From Prescottella sp. R16 (GTDB lineage Bacteria > Actinomycetota > Actinomycetes > Mycobacteriales > Mycobacteriaceae), in assembly GCF_030656875.1 (NCBI RefSeq), contig NZ_CP130943.1:2976001-3040000 (forward strand): a stretch of 64,000 nucleotides of DNA. Reading direction: 5' to 3'. Under the pieces are notes generated by a model, which saw nothing but the letters and a program-made list of their open reading frames with translations, ran no database searches and was not told the DNA's origin. Shown here in pieces: positions 47,440-56,013 of the stretch; position 1 is the first letter of the stretch; each line of letters starts with the position of its first letter. The position numbers and the translations under genes are program-made.

Positions 47440-49461
47440 ATGACCCCGTCGTTCCCGCACCTGCTGTCCCCGCTCGACGTCGGACCCGTGACGCTGCGCA
47501 ACCGCGTCGTCATGGGCTCGATGCACACCGGGCTCGAGGACCGCGCGAGAAACACCCGCCGCCTGGCCGCGTTCTACGCCGAACGGGCCCGTGGCGGTGT
47601 CGGACTGATCGTCACCGGCGGCTACGCCCCCAACCGGACGGGGTGGCTGCTGCCGTTCGGCGCCAAACTCACCAACCGGTTCGAGGCGCGCCGGCACCGT
47701 GCGATCACGGCGGCCGTGCACGACGCGGGTGGGCGGATCGCCCTGCAGATCCTGCACGCGGGCCGCTACAGCTATCAGCCGCTGAGCGTGAGTGCGTCGT
47801 CGATCAAGGCGCCCATCAACCCGTTCCGGCCGCGGCGACTCACCGCGCGCGGCGTGCGATGGCAGCTCCGCAACTTCGTGCGCTGCGCGACGCTCGCACA
47901 GTCCGCGGGATACGACGGCGTCGAGATCATGGGTGGTGAAGGCTATTTCATCAACCAGTTCCTGTGCGAGCGCACCAACCGGCGTCGCGACGAGTGGGGT
48001 GGCACCCCCGAGAAGCGGCGCCGCCTCGCCGTCGAGATCGTCCGCCGCACCCGCGCCGCGGTGGGCCCGGATTTCCTGATCCTGTTCCGGCTGTCGATGG
48101 CCGATCTCGTCGAGGGCGGGCAGACCTGGGACGAGATCGTCGCGCTCGCACAGGAGATCGAAACCGCGGGCGCGAACGTGATCAACACCGACATCGGCTG
48201 GCACGAGTCCCGGGTGCCGACCATCGTCACGTCGGTGCCGCGGGCCGCGTTCGTCGACGTCACCGAGAAGCTCGCGAAGCACGTGAGCATCCCGGTGGTG
48301 GCGTCGAACCGGATCAACATGCCCGAGGTGGCCGAGGAGATTCTGGAACGCGGCGCCGCGCAACTGATCTCGATGGCCCGGCCGATGCTGGCCGACCCGG
48401 ACTGGGTACGCAAGGCCGAGGCCGGCAACTCCGACGAGATCAACACGTGCATCGCGTGCAATCAGGCGTGCCTCGACCATGCGTTCGCGAACGAGCACGT
48501 GTCGTGCCTGCTCAATCCGCGGGCCGGACGCGAAACCGAGCTGACCCTGCTGCCGACACGCCGGAAGAAGCGGGTCGCGGTGGTCGGGGCCGGGCCGGCC
48601 GGACTGGCCGCGGCCCTGAACCTGGCCGAACGCGGGCACGCCGTCACCCTGTTCGAGGCCCGCGACGACATCGGCGGCCAGTTCGCGATCGCCCGCCGCA
48701 TCCCCGGCAAGGAGGAGTTCGCCGAAACCGTCCGCTACTACCGGCGTCGCCTCGACCGCACCGGCGTGGACCTGCGTCTCGGAACCCGCATCACCGCACC
48801 GGAACTGCTCGATTCCCGGTTCGCCGAGGTGGTCGTCGCGACCGGCGTCACCCCACGGATCCCGGACATCCCCGGGATCGACCATCCGTCGGTGCTGTCG
48901 TACGCCGACGTGGTGCGCGACGGTGCCCCGGTCGGGCGTCGGGTCGCGGTGATCGGGGCGGGCGGGATCGGGGTCGACGTCAGCGAATTCCTCACCCACG
49001 ACCACTCCCCCACGCTCGATCTCGCGGCGTGGAAACGGGAGTGGGGCGTCACCGACCCCGAGGCTGCACCGGGCGCACTCACCACGCCGCAGCCGGCCCC
49101 GTCCCCGCGGGAAGTGTTCCTGCTGCAACGCAGTCCCGGACGGATCGGCGCCGGACTCGCGAAAACCACCGGATGGGTGCACCGGGCGACCCTGAAAGCC
49201 AAAGGTGTCCAGGAGATTTCCGGGGTCACCTACGACCGTGTCGACGATGCGGGCCTGCACATCACCGTCGACGGCAGATCGCGTCTCCTCGCGGTGGACA
49301 CCGTCGTGGTCTGCGCGGGGCAGGAATCGGTGCGCGACCTGGTCGACGAGCTGACGGTCGCGGGGATGCCCACCCACGTGATCGGCGGCGCCGACGTCGC
49401 CGCGGAACTCGATGCGAAACGGGCCATCGAGCAGGGCACCCGGCTGGCCGCCCGGATCTGA
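47440..49461 (+). CDS. fadH: NADPH-dependent 2,4-dienoyl-CoA reductase / old yellow enzyme family
   Basis: 673 residues from ATG 47440. The FMN-binding TIM barrel covers about residues 1-345 (HLLSPLDVGPVTLRNRVVMGSMHTG, GYDGVEIMGGEGYFINQFLC). The [4Fe-4S] cluster cysteines are in CIACNQACLD and SCLLNP near 345-365. The FAD/NADPH domain follows (RVAVVGAGPAAGLAA-like fold at about 377, GRRVAVIGAGGIGVDVSEF at about 500). FadH reduces 2,4-dienoyl-CoA from unsaturated fatty acid degradation; related enzymes reduce xenobiotic enones, and linkage to PadR leaves that possible. The frame is open far upstream by chance. Confidence 0.92.
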   Translation: MTPSFPHLLSPLDVGPVTLRNRVVMGSMHTGLEDRARNTRRLAAFYAERARGGVGLIVTGGYAPNRTGWLLPFGAKLTNRFEARRHRAITAAVHDAGGRIALQILHAGRYSYQPLSVSASSIKAPINPFRPRRLTARGVRWQLRNFVRCATLAQSAGYDGVEIMGGEGYFINQFLCERTNRRRDEWGGTPEKRRRLAVEIVRRTRAAVGPDFLILFRLSMADLVEGGQTWDEIVALAQEIETAGANVINTDIGWHESRVPTIVTSVPRAAFVDVTEKLAKHVSIPVVASNRINMPEVAEEILERGAAQLISMARPMLADPDWVRKAEAGNSDEINTCIACNQACLDHAFANEHVSCLLNPRAGRETELTLLPTRRKKRVAVVGAGPAGLAAALNLAERGHAVTLFEARDDIGGQFAIARRIPGKEEFAETVRYYRRRLDRTGVDLRLGTRITAPELLDSRFAEVVVATGVTPRIPDIPGIDHPSVLSYADVVRDGAPVGRRVAVIGAGGIGVDVSEFLTHDHSPTLDLAAWKREWGVTDPEAAPGALTTPQPAPSPREVFLLQRSPGRIGAGLAKTTGWVHRATLKAKGVQEISGVTYDRVDDAGLHITVDGRSRLLAVDTVVVCAGQESVRDLVDELTVAGMPTHVIGGADVAAELDAKRAIEQGTRLAARI

Positions 49462-49484
49462 CCGCGGCGCACGGGGCGACCCGC

Positions 49485-49499
49485 TACGCTGGCCTGTCG
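49485..49499 (+). promoter_or_regulatory. Probable leaderless promoter of the SDR gene
   Basis: TACGCT at 49485-49490 is 8 nt before GTG 49499. No ribosome-binding site is visible, so translation probably starts at the 5' end of the mRNA. Confidence 0.5.
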
Positions 49500-50302
49500 T
49501 GAGCCTGCCGTATCCCCGCCCTGACGCCCGCGCCGTCGTGACCGGCGCCTCCTCCGGCATCGGGGAGGCCCTCGCCGCCGAACTGGCCGCGCGAGGGCAT
49601 TCCCTGATCCTCGTCGCCCGCCGAGGCGACGTCATGGAGACCACTGCCACCGAACTGCGCAGCAGGTACGGCGTCGAGGTCGAGGTCCGCGCCGTGGACC
49701 TGTCCGACCGCGACGGCCGTGCCCCGCTGGTCGCGGAGCTGGCGGAGCGGGAGATCTCGATCCTGTGCAACAACGCCGGCATCGCGACGTTCGGTCCGGT
49801 CGCCGAGCTCGATCCGGGCTACGAGCGTGACCAGGTGGAGCTCAACGCGGTCGCCGTCCACGACCTGACCCTCGCGGTGCTGCCGGGGATGCTCGAACGC
49901 AAGTCCGGCGCGATCCTCATGGTCGGCTCGGCGGCCGGCAACATGCCGATCCCCAACAACGCCACCTACGCGGCGACGAAGGCATTCGTCAACACGTTCT
50001 CGGAATCGTTGCGCGGCGAGCTCAAGGGCAGCGGCGTGCACGTCACCCTCCTCGCCCCCGGCCCGGTCCGCACCGAGATCCCCGACCCCGCCGAGGCGTC
50101 GATCGTCGACAGGCTGGTCCCCGACTTCCTGTGGATTTCCAGCGAATACGTCGCGAAGGTGTCGCTCGACGCCCTCGCCGAGAACAAGATGCGGATCGTG
50201 CCCGGCATCCTCAGCAAGGGCATGTCGATGGCCGGCCAGTACAGTCCCCGCGCCGTCATCGCCCCCATCGTCGGCACGTTCTACAAGAAGCTCGGCGGCT
50301 GA
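49499..50302 (+). CDS. Short-chain dehydrogenase/reductase (Rv2509-like)
   Basis: 267 residues from GTG 49499. The Rossmann motif is VVTGASSGIGEALA (residues 13-26), followed by NNAGIATFG near 88, the catalytic Ser in MVGSAAGN near 141 and YAATK near 154. In M. tuberculosis and Corynebacterium the gene at this position next to orn (Rv2509/CmrA) reduces the 3-oxo mycolate precursor. The C-terminal GTFYKKLG tail and position support that identity, so a role in mycolic-acid maturation is the best hypothesis. The paralogous SDRs make the name uncertain. Confidence 0.84.
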   Translation: MSLPYPRPDARAVVTGASSGIGEALAAELAARGHSLILVARRGDVMETTATELRSRYGVEVEVRAVDLSDRDGRAPLVAELAEREISILCNNAGIATFGPVAELDPGYERDQVELNAVAVHDLTLAVLPGMLERKSGAILMVGSAAGNMPIPNNATYAATKAFVNTFSESLRGELKGSGVHVTLLAPGPVRTEIPDPAEASIVDRLVPDFLWISSEYVAKVSLDALAENKMRIVPGILSKGMSMAGQYSPRAVIAPIVGTFYKKLGG

Positions 50303-50380
50303 CCGCTTCCGCGTCAACCACGCGTCAGATCCGGCCGGGACGGCGTCAAGTAGTCGTCAAGACCCGGACCCGGCGCCGGG

Positions 50381-50430
50381 CACCGGCGTACTCCTGAAGG
50401 GGAACCCCCACTTCCAGGAGTACGCCGGTG
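50381..50430 (+). promoter_or_regulatory. Perfect hairpin sequestering the RBS and start codon of the decarboxylase remnant
   Basis: Arms CACCGGCGTACTCCTG (50381-50396) and CAGGAGTACGCCGGTG (50415-50430) are perfectly complementary over 16 bp around an 18-nt centre containing GGGGAACCCC. The right arm includes the AGGAG ribosome-binding site and the GTG start codon at 50428, so if transcribed it would hide both. It could equally be a DNA operator. Confidence 0.65.
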
Positions 50431-51382
50431 ACTCTGCTCGACATCTTTCCGTCCCTCCGCGCCGCGATGACGCCGCGCCTCGACCCGGCGCTGTGGCCGG
50501 CCACCACCGGCCACGACGCCGTCGGTCGCATCACCGTCGGCGGTGTCGCCCTCGACGACGTCGCCGACCGGTTCGGCACCCCGACGGGTGCTCGTGCACG
50601 CCGAACCCGGAAGCGACATCGCGGCCACGGCGCGTCTCGTGCTCGATCGACCGGATCTCGATCCGGTCGGACTGCACTGCCGGCTCGGGTCCCGGATCAC
50701 CGACAGCCGGGTCTTCGGCACCGCGATCGTCGACCTGATCGGGCAGATGGAACAGGTCCGCCGCGACCACGGCATCGTCCTCACCCAACTCGATCTCGGC
50801 GGCGGGCACGCCGTCCCGGAGTACCCGGGTGGCCCGCAACTCGACCTCGCCGCCCTCGCCCGGGACATCGCCGACGCCCTCGACGAGGCGTGCGCCCGCA
50901 ACCGGTTTCCGCGCCCCACGATCGTCCTCGAACCCGGACGCGGGATCGTCGCCCGCGCCGGCGTCACCCTCTACCGGGTGGTGTCGACGGAGACGGACGC
51001 CGACGGCATCCGGAGCGTCACCGTCGACGGCGGCTCGGGCGACTGCCCGTGGGACGCCGCGAACGACGGCCGCCGTGACATCGCAGTCGCCAACCGGCAT
51101 CCGGTTGCCGCCGGAGTTCCGACGACGGTGCGGGGCCGGCACGGAGGCTCCGACCGCACCCTGGCCCGTGGGGTGCTGCTGCCCGGCGATCTGCATCCCG
51201 GGGATGTGCTCGCGATGCCGTGCACCGGCGCCTACCACCACAGCCTCGCGTCCCCGTACGGCGGTGTCGGGCGGCCACCGGTCGTTGCGGTCCGGGGCGG
51301 CACTGCCCGCGAACTGGTCCGCAGGGAGACGGTCGCCGACCTGTTGTCCCGGGAGGTCGATGCCCGACCCGTGTTCCGTTGA
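50428..51382 (+). pseudogene. PLP-dependent (DapDC/ODC fold) decarboxylase with internal deletion and frameshift
   Basis: The N-terminal 50 residues (VTLLDIFPSLRAAMT ... GRITVGGVALDDVADRFGTP) match the start of diaminopimelate-decarboxylase-like enzymes. At about 50580 the frame shifts, and the sequence resumes as RRVLVHAEPGSDIAATARLVL, continuing to the normal C-terminus with the glycine-rich LDLGGGHAVPEY, VLEPGRGIVARAG and the PCTGAYHHSLASPYGG active-site region. The segment between, roughly 110-130 residues including the strand with the PLP-binding lysine, is missing. The expressed product could not form a normal cofactor site. The substrate class of the ancestor is unclear. Confidence 0.75.
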
Positions 51383-51464
51383 GTGAGATCACAGTCACAT
51401 TTACGGACACTCCGGACGAATAGTGATGCGGAGCACATTGTTTCGTTTCGTCAGGAGGACACCC

Positions 51465-52583
51465 GTGAAGACCCGCGCCGCCGTGATCACCGACGCCCCC
51501 GGCACCTACAAGGTCGTCGACCTCGAACTCGAGGGCCCCCGCCAGAACGAGATCACCGTCGAGATGGTCGCGTCCGGCCTGTGCCACTCCGACGATCACA
51601 TCGCCAAGGGCGACCACGGCGTCGGCCGCTACCCCATCTGCGGTGGCCACGAGGGCGCCGGCATCGTCGTCGAGGTGGGCCCGCACACCCTCGGCTGGGA
51701 GGTCGGCGACCACGTCGTGTTCTCGTTCCTCGCCGGCTGCGGACGCTGCCGCTGGTGCGCCAAGGGCCTGCAGAACCTGTGCGACCGCGGCGCCGCCATC
51801 ATGACCGGCGGACGCCCCGACGATCCGAACAGCTACCGCCTCTCCCTCGACGGCGCACCCGTCGCGCAGACCTGTGGACTCGGCACGTTCAGCGAGTACA
51901 CCACCGTCAGCATCGATTCCGCGGTGAAGGTGGACAAGGACCTGCCGCTCGACAAGTTGTGTCTCCTGGGCTGCGGCGTCGGCACCGGCTGGGGCGCGGC
52001 GGTCAACTCCGCACAGGTGTATCCGGGCCACACCGTCATCGTCATGGGTGTCGGCGGCATCGGCATCAACGCCGTGCAGGGTGCCGCGCACGCCGGCGCG
52101 GCGCACGTCATCGCCGTCGACCCCGTCGAGTTCAAGCGCACCACCGCCCTCGAACTCGGCGCCACCCACGCGGTCGCCACGATGGAGGAGGCCACCGACA
52201 TCGCCCGCTCGTTCACCAACGGGCAGGGCGCCGACTCGGCGATCGTCACCGTCGGCGTCACCACCGGTGAGCATGTCGCGCAGGCATTCTCCTCGATCCG
52301 CAAGGCAGGCACGTGTGTCGTGACCGGCCTCGGGAAGATGGAGGACGTGGGACTGCCGATCAGCCTGCTCGAGCTGACCCTGTACCAGAAGCGCCTCCAG
52401 GGCTCACTGTTCGGCGCATCCGCTCCGAGCGCCGACATCCCGTGGATGATCGAGCTGTACCGCAGCGGCAAGCTCGATCTCGACCGGCTCGTCACCACCA
52501 CCTACTCGCTCGACGACATCGCCCAGGGGTTCGTCGACATGCACGACGGCAAGAACATCCGCGGCGTCGTCCTGTTCGACTGA
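51465..52583 (+). CDS. Zinc-dependent alcohol dehydrogenase, NDMA-dependent type
   Basis: 372 residues from GTG 51465, with AGGAGG upstream. Catalytic zinc ligands are in ASGLCHSDDH and GGHEGAGIV, and the structural zinc site is CGRCRWCAKGLQNLC (C-x2-C-x2-C-x7-C). The NAD-binding loop is VMGVGGIGINAVQG near residue 187. The sequence follows the class III-like NDMA-dependent dehydrogenases of actinobacteria, where the nicotinamide cofactor stays bound and is re-oxidised by an external acceptor; mycofactocin serves as carrier in several. The 82-bp space before it holds no terminator. Confidence 0.88.
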   Translation: MKTRAAVITDAPGTYKVVDLELEGPRQNEITVEMVASGLCHSDDHIAKGDHGVGRYPICGGHEGAGIVVEVGPHTLGWEVGDHVVFSFLAGCGRCRWCAKGLQNLCDRGAAIMTGGRPDDPNSYRLSLDGAPVAQTCGLGTFSEYTTVSIDSAVKVDKDLPLDKLCLLGCGVGTGWGAAVNSAQVYPGHTVIVMGVGGIGINAVQGAAHAGAAHVIAVDPVEFKRTTALELGATHAVATMEEATDIARSFTNGQGADSAIVTVGVTTGEHVAQAFSSIRKAGTCVVTGLGKMEDVGLPISLLELTLYQKRLQGSLFGASAPSADIPWMIELYRSGKLDLDRLVTTTYSLDDIAQGFVDMHDGKNIRGVVLFD

Positions 52584-52592
52584 CGACCTGAC

Positions 52593-52607
52593 TACTGTTG
52601 TTCCCCG
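52593..52607 (+). promoter_or_regulatory. Probable leaderless promoter of orn
   Basis: TACTGT at 52593-52598 is 8 nt before GTG 52607, with no ribosome-binding site, directly after the dehydrogenase stop at 52583. Confidence 0.45.
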
Positions 52608-53206
52608 TGCAGGACAAATTGGTATGGATCGATTGTGAAATGACGGGGCTGCAGCTCGGGTCGGACAAGCTCATCGAGATCGCCGCACTGGTGACCGACA
52701 GCGACCTGAACATCCTCGGTGAGGGCGTGGACATCGTCATCCACGCCGACGACGCCGCGCTCGCCGCGATGCCCGACGTCGTCACCGAGATGCACGCCCG
52801 CTCCGGGCTCACCGAGGAGGTGCGGGCGTCGACGGTGACCCTCGCCGAGGCCGAGCAGCAGGTGCTCGCCTACATCCGGCAGCACGTGCCCGTCGCCGGG
52901 ACCGTGCCCCTGGCCGGTAACTCGATCGCCACCGACCGGGGCTTCATCGCCCGTGACATGCCCGAACTGGATGCGTACCTGCACTACCGGATGATCGACG
53001 TCAGCTCCATCAAGGAACTGTGCCGACGCTGGTACCCGCGCATCTACTTCGGCCAGCCGGAGAAGGGTCTCGCCCACCGGGCGCTCGCCGACATCAGGGA
53101 GTCGATCCGCGAACTGAAGTACTACCGGCAGACCGCGTTCGTCGCCGACCCCGGCCCCTCGACCAACGACATCGCCACCGTCGTGAAGGACCTGGGACCC
53201 GCCTGA
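52607..53206 (+). CDS. orn: Oligoribonuclease
   Basis: 199 residues from GTG 52607 ([26 protein letters not shown]). The DEDDh exonuclease motifs are complete: DCEMTG (Exo I), [16 protein letters not shown] (Exo II), and [11 protein letters not shown] (Exo III). It degrades 2-5 nt RNAs and pGpG/pApA in the cytosol. The C-terminus extends past the core by about 20 residues ([19 protein letters not shown]). It follows the dehydrogenase by 23 nt but seems to have its own promoter. Orn next to tRNA-His is conserved in M. tuberculosis (Rv2511). Confidence 0.95.
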   Translation: MQDKLVWIDCEMTGLQLGSDKLIEIAALVTDSDLNILGEGVDIVIHADDAALAAMPDVVTEMHARSGLTEEVRASTVTLAEAEQQVLAYIRQHVPVAGTVPLAGNSIATDRGFIARDMPELDAYLHYRMIDVSSIKELCRRWYPRIYFGQPEKGLAHRALADIRESIRELKYYRQTAFVADPGPSTNDIATVVKDLGPA

Positions 53207-53290
53207 CCAGCGGATTGGCCCTTTCGACGATCTTCAGGCTAGTATTTGACTCGCTGAAGCAACCGGCCCCGGCCGGGAGCAGATGCGATG

Positions 53291-53363
53291 GTGACTGTAG
53301 TTCAGTTGGTAGAGCACCAGGTTGTGATCCTGGCTGTCGCGGGTTCGAGTCCCGTCAGTCACC
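53291..53363 (+). tRNA. tRNA-His (anticodon GTG)
   Basis: 73 nt without encoded CCA. Acceptor GTGACTG/CAGTCAC, D-stem GTTC/GAGC region, anticodon stem CCAGG/CCTGG with loop TTGTGAT (anticodon GTG), and T-stem GCGGG/CCCGT are present. The base before the 5' end (53290) is G, supplying the G-1 that histidyl-tRNA synthetase requires, opposite the discriminator C at 53363. A strong terminator begins 5 nt later. Confidence 0.95.
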
Positions 53364-53367
53364 CCGA

Positions 53368-53402
53368 ACAAACGCCCTCCGGCATTGCCGGAGGGCGTTT
53401 GT
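53368..53402 (+). terminator. Terminator of tRNA-His
   Basis: Perfect 16-bp stem (53368-53383 with 53387-53402) and ATT loop directly after the tRNA, followed by CGTTTC. Confidence 0.88.
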
Positions 53403-53712
53403 CGTTTCCCGCCGGCACGCCTCTCCCCTCTCACCTCTCCCGCGCTTTGCGCACTCGTCGAGACCGGAAGGGCCGACCGGCCGTGCCCAGGGCGCGAAAA
53501 GCGAGATAACACAGAAGCGTGTGCCAGATCACACTTCTGGCACCCGGTGCCATCCCAAACTGCCCTGAACAGGAAAAACCTCGCCAAGTCCCACTCAGCG
53601 GGACTGTCAATTAACTGTTTGTTCATCCCAAATCTACTGTGACGCGCAGCATCCACCGATGCGCGGCATGACATGTGTCACTGCCGAACGCTTTTCACGA
53701 CAGGAGACTTCC
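53403..53712. other. 310-bp leader/promoter region of the small-peptide gene
   Basis: No gene is visible. An AT-rich patch at about 53607-53640 holds a likely promoter: TTAACT and, 18 nt later, TACTGT. That leaves a 5' leader of roughly 65 nt before ATG 53713. Upstream, GTGCCAGA (53521-53528) pairs with TCTGGCAC (53536-53543), and CACACTTCT with an imperfect partner to its left; these may form an operator. Confidence 0.5.
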
Positions 53713-53856
53713 ATGGGTTCTATCGACGCCGACAGCATGGCCCAGCTCGGCAAGATTCAGCCGGTCATCGCAGCATCGGGTGGCGCCCTCGTCGGCATCG
53801 GCTCGATCCTCGGCCTGGTCCTGGCGATCAGCAAGTTCGCTGCCCCCGCCGCCTGA
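53713..53856 (+). CDS. 47-residue hydrophobic peptide, possible small channel protein
   Basis: Starts at ATG 53713 with AGGAG 7 nt upstream. The peptide has a short polar head (MGSIDADSMAQLGKIQPVIA) and a 25-residue hydrophobic, glycine-containing helix ending in AISKFAAPAA, with no charged tail or signal cleavage site. It has its own promoter, a leader of its own and a 19-bp terminator, as expected for an abundant product. Corynebacterineae make cell-wall channels from peptides of about this size (PorA/PorH), and this could be such a protein, a small secreted amphipath, or a toxin-like peptide. Similarity to PorA is of size and style only. Confidence 0.62.
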   Translation: MGSIDADSMAQLGKIQPVIAASGGALVGIGSILGLVLAISKFAAPAA

Positions 53857-53867
53857 CCTGAGGCACG

Positions 53868-53909
53868 CACGAAGAAGGCCCGCTCCGTACGGAGCGGGCC
53901 TTCTTCGTG
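53868..53909. terminator. Terminator after the 47-residue peptide gene
   Basis: Perfect 19-bp stem (53868-53886 with 53891-53909) and GTAC loop, 12 nt past the stop, with TTCTTC in the right arm. The opposing 73-residue gene ends 20 nt further, so it may work for both. Confidence 0.9.
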
Positions 53910-53928
53910 TCGTCGTACCGGGAGGGGC

Positions 53929-54150
53929 TCAGTCGAACAGTGTCGGCGCTTCACCGGAATCGTCGACGGCCGGCGCGGCAGGGCGGCCCGGCTCGGCCTT
54001 GCGGACGACGGTCAGCGTCGTGGTGCGACGCGACAACCGGTGTCCGTCCGCGTGTTCGAGCAGTGCCATGCCGTGTCGCACCTCGAGGACCGTCCACGGC
54101 CCGGCATGCCCGGCTGCCTGAACGAGATCTCCGACTGTCACCGCTTCCAC
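53929..54150 (-). CDS. Conserved-looking small protein, 73 aa
   Basis: Begins at GTG 54150, with GGGAG 6 nt upstream. The first 50 residues (VTVGDLVQAAGHAGPWTVLEVRHGMALLEHADGHRLSRRTTTLTVVRK) look like a small beta-barrel of SH3-like type; the C-terminal tail is acidic and proline-rich (APAVDDSGEAPTLFD). I cannot name a family. The composition suggests a soluble cytosolic accessory protein. It lies 53 nt downstream of the L,D-transpeptidase gene on the same strand. Confidence 0.6.
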   Translation of the reverse strand: MEAVTVGDLVQAAGHAGPWTVLEVRHGMALLEHADGHRLSRRTTTLTVVRKAEPGRPAAPAVDDSGEAPTLFD

Positions 54151-54202
54151 GTTGTGCTCCCGTTCATCCGGTCGATTCGGTCACGTCCAGGGTAGTCGCC
54201 CG

Positions 54203-55444
54203 TCACGCGTTCCCGGCGCTCCAGGTCTCCCACGGAATGTTCCAGTCGCCGAGACCGTCCGTGCCGGACAGTGTGCCGCCGACGGTGTTCTTCACGACGA
54301 CGATGTCGCCACGCTTGGTGTTGTCGAAGATCCACTTGGCATTCGACGGACTCAGGTTGAGGCATCCGTGACTGGTGTTGGTGTTGCCCTGCTCGGCGAT
54401 CGACCACGGTGCCGAGTGGAAGAAGATGCCGCTGTACGACATTCGTGTCGCCCAGTCGACGGGGGTGCGGTAGCCGTCGGACGAGGTGATCGGCACTCCG
54501 TAGGTGGACGAGTCCATGATCATGTGGTCGAAGCGGTCGCCGATGATGTAGACGCCGTTGTCGGTGGGCGTCGAGTTCTTGCCCATCGAGGTGGGCATGG
54601 TCTTGACGGTCCTGCCGGACACGTCGACGGTCACCTGCTTGGTGTCGTCGTCGACCTCGATGATCACGGCGTCGCCGATCGTGAACGACGAGTGCACGTC
54701 CTCCTGCCCGAACAGCTCCTTGCCGAGGTTGCGGCCGTACGCCTTCACGTCGACGGTGACGGTGGTGCCGGGCGCCCAGTAGTTCTGGGGCCGCCAGCGC
54801 ACCTCACGGTTGTTGAGCCAGTAGAACGCTCCGTCGACGGGCGGGTTCGTGGTGATCTCGATGGCGGCTTCGGCGGCCTTGCGGTCGGGGATGTTCTCGT
54901 CGAACTGGACGGCGACGGGCTGGCCGATGCCGACGACGCTGCCGTCCCACGGCATGACGTACGGCTTGGTGAGGTTGCCGGGCGCGCTCGTGGTGAACGT
55001 CGTGTTGGTGGTGACGGCACCGCCGAGTCCGTGTGCCTCGGCCGCCAGCGTGTAGGTGCGGTTGTAGCCGAGCGGCTCGGTGGTGGTCCACGTCGATCCG
55101 TCGGGGGTCATCGTCCCGGCCACGATCTTGCCCTCGGGGTTGCGCAGGGTCACCTCCGTCAGCCGGCCGTCGACGACACCGACGGTGACCGGATCGCCCG
55201 GCGACGCGCCCACCGCGCCGTCGGCGACGGACGTCGTCAGCTTGGGCTGGACGAGTGCGACGAGCGGGTTCGAGTCGATCGGCTCCCCCGACGTGGACGC
55301 TCCGGCCGCTCCCGTGGAGATGGTGCAGCCGGTGACGAGCATCACCGCCCCCAGCGTGGCCGCCCCCACCACGAAGGCCTTCGGTAGTCGCTCGAGGATC
55401 GCGCCACGCCCGCTCCGCCGTCGGACATCACCCCTGATATTCAT
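54203..55444 (-). CDS. L,D-transpeptidase lipoprotein (LdtMt2/Rv2518c-like)
   Basis: 413 residues. The N-terminus has a lipobox (VMLVTGCT, Cys near residue 40), so the protein is membrane-anchored outside the cell. Two immunoglobulin-like domains (about 60-250) precede the YkuD catalytic domain, with [37 protein letters not shown] holding the catalytic Cys and His, and a C-terminal cap. It forms 3-3 cross-links in peptidoglycan and is the usual carbapenem target in mycobacteria. The position matches Rv2518c (ldtB). Confidence 0.93.
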   Translation of the reverse strand: MNIRGDVRRRSGRGAILERLPKAFVVGAATLGAVMLVTGCTISTGAAGASTSGEPIDSNPLVALVQPKLTTSVADGAVGASPGDPVTVGVVDGRLTEVTLRNPEGKIVAGTMTPDGSTWTTTEPLGYNRTYTLAAEAHGLGGAVTTNTTFTTSAPGNLTKPYVMPWDGSVVGIGQPVAVQFDENIPDRKAAEAAIEITTNPPVDGAFYWLNNREVRWRPQNYWAPGTTVTVDVKAYGRNLGKELFGQEDVHSSFTIGDAVIIEVDDDTKQVTVDVSGRTVKTMPTSMGKNSTPTDNGVYIIGDRFDHMIMDSSTYGVPITSSDGYRTPVDWATRMSYSGIFFHSAPWSIAEQGNTNTSHGCLNLSPSNAKWIFDNTKRGDIVVVKNTVGGTLSGTDGLGDWNIPWETWSAGNA

Positions 55445-55695
55445 GAAAACCCCACTTCACACCACAAGAACCACTTCGACATGCCACAGGGCGAACCCCG
55501 ACAATTACCCCGCGCCACTGCATGATGCCAGGTTTGTCCGACATCCCCGCCCGACGTGCCGGACCGATGAATAACGGTCGAATACCAATCGCCACCTGCG
55601 ACGGAACGGTTACAGCACCATGGATTTGCTTTCGCTCGAAGCCGTCCGCTAATGTTCTCCTCGCACCGAGCGAGGGACACCTCGTGACGAGCAAT

Positions 55696-55768
55696 GCGCC
55701 TATAGCTCAGTTGGTAGAGCAAGTGACTCTTAATCACTGGGTCCGGGGTTCGAGTCCCTGTGGGCGCA
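55696..55768 (+). tRNA. tRNA-Lys (anticodon CTT), copy 1
   Basis: 73 nt, no CCA encoded. Acceptor GCGCCTA/TGGGCGC, D-stem GCTC/GAGC, anticodon stem GTGAC/ATCAC-type pairing around CTCTTAA (anticodon CTT), T-stem GGGG/CCCT region with TTCGAGT loop. It is identical to copy 2 at 55809. Confidence 0.93.
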
Positions 55769-55808
55769 CGCTAGTTCACTAGCAGCCGGTTCGCCGGCGT
55801 ATGGGCAT

Positions 55809-55881
55809 GCGCCTATAGCTCAGTTGGTAGAGCAAGTGACTCTTAATCACTGGGTCCGGGGTTCGAGTCCCTGTGGGCGCA
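55809..55881 (+). tRNA. tRNA-Lys (anticodon CTT), copy 2
   Basis: Base-for-base identical to the copy at 55696, separated by a 40-nt spacer that carries a short CTAGTTCACTAG palindrome. A strong terminator follows at 55886, so both copies are probably transcribed together and processed. Confidence 0.93.
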
Positions 55882-55885
55882 CCGA

Positions 55886-55920
55886 GAAGGCCCCCGCACG
55901 CATCGCGTGCGGGGGCCTTC
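55886..55920 (+). terminator. Terminator of the tRNA-Lys pair
   Basis: Perfect 16-bp stem (55886-55901 with 55905-55920), ATC loop, then TTCTGTTT, beginning 5 nt after the second tRNA. Confidence 0.9.
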
Positions 55921-56013
55921 TTCTGTTTCCGATCCCGGAGCGTACGCCGAGCAAGACGCCACGGCACGCTCCCGAGGGAGGTGGCCGCGGCGTCCCGCTC
56001 GGACGAGCCCGCT

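Noticed and set aside
51383..51400. GTGA...TCAC repeat before the alcohol dehydrogenase as a CRP site
   Set aside because: The spacer is 8 nt instead of 6, and the flanking bases do not extend the symmetry.
53288..53509. Short open frames reading through tRNA-His and its terminator
   Set aside because: They overlap a structural RNA and a hairpin and have no coding character.
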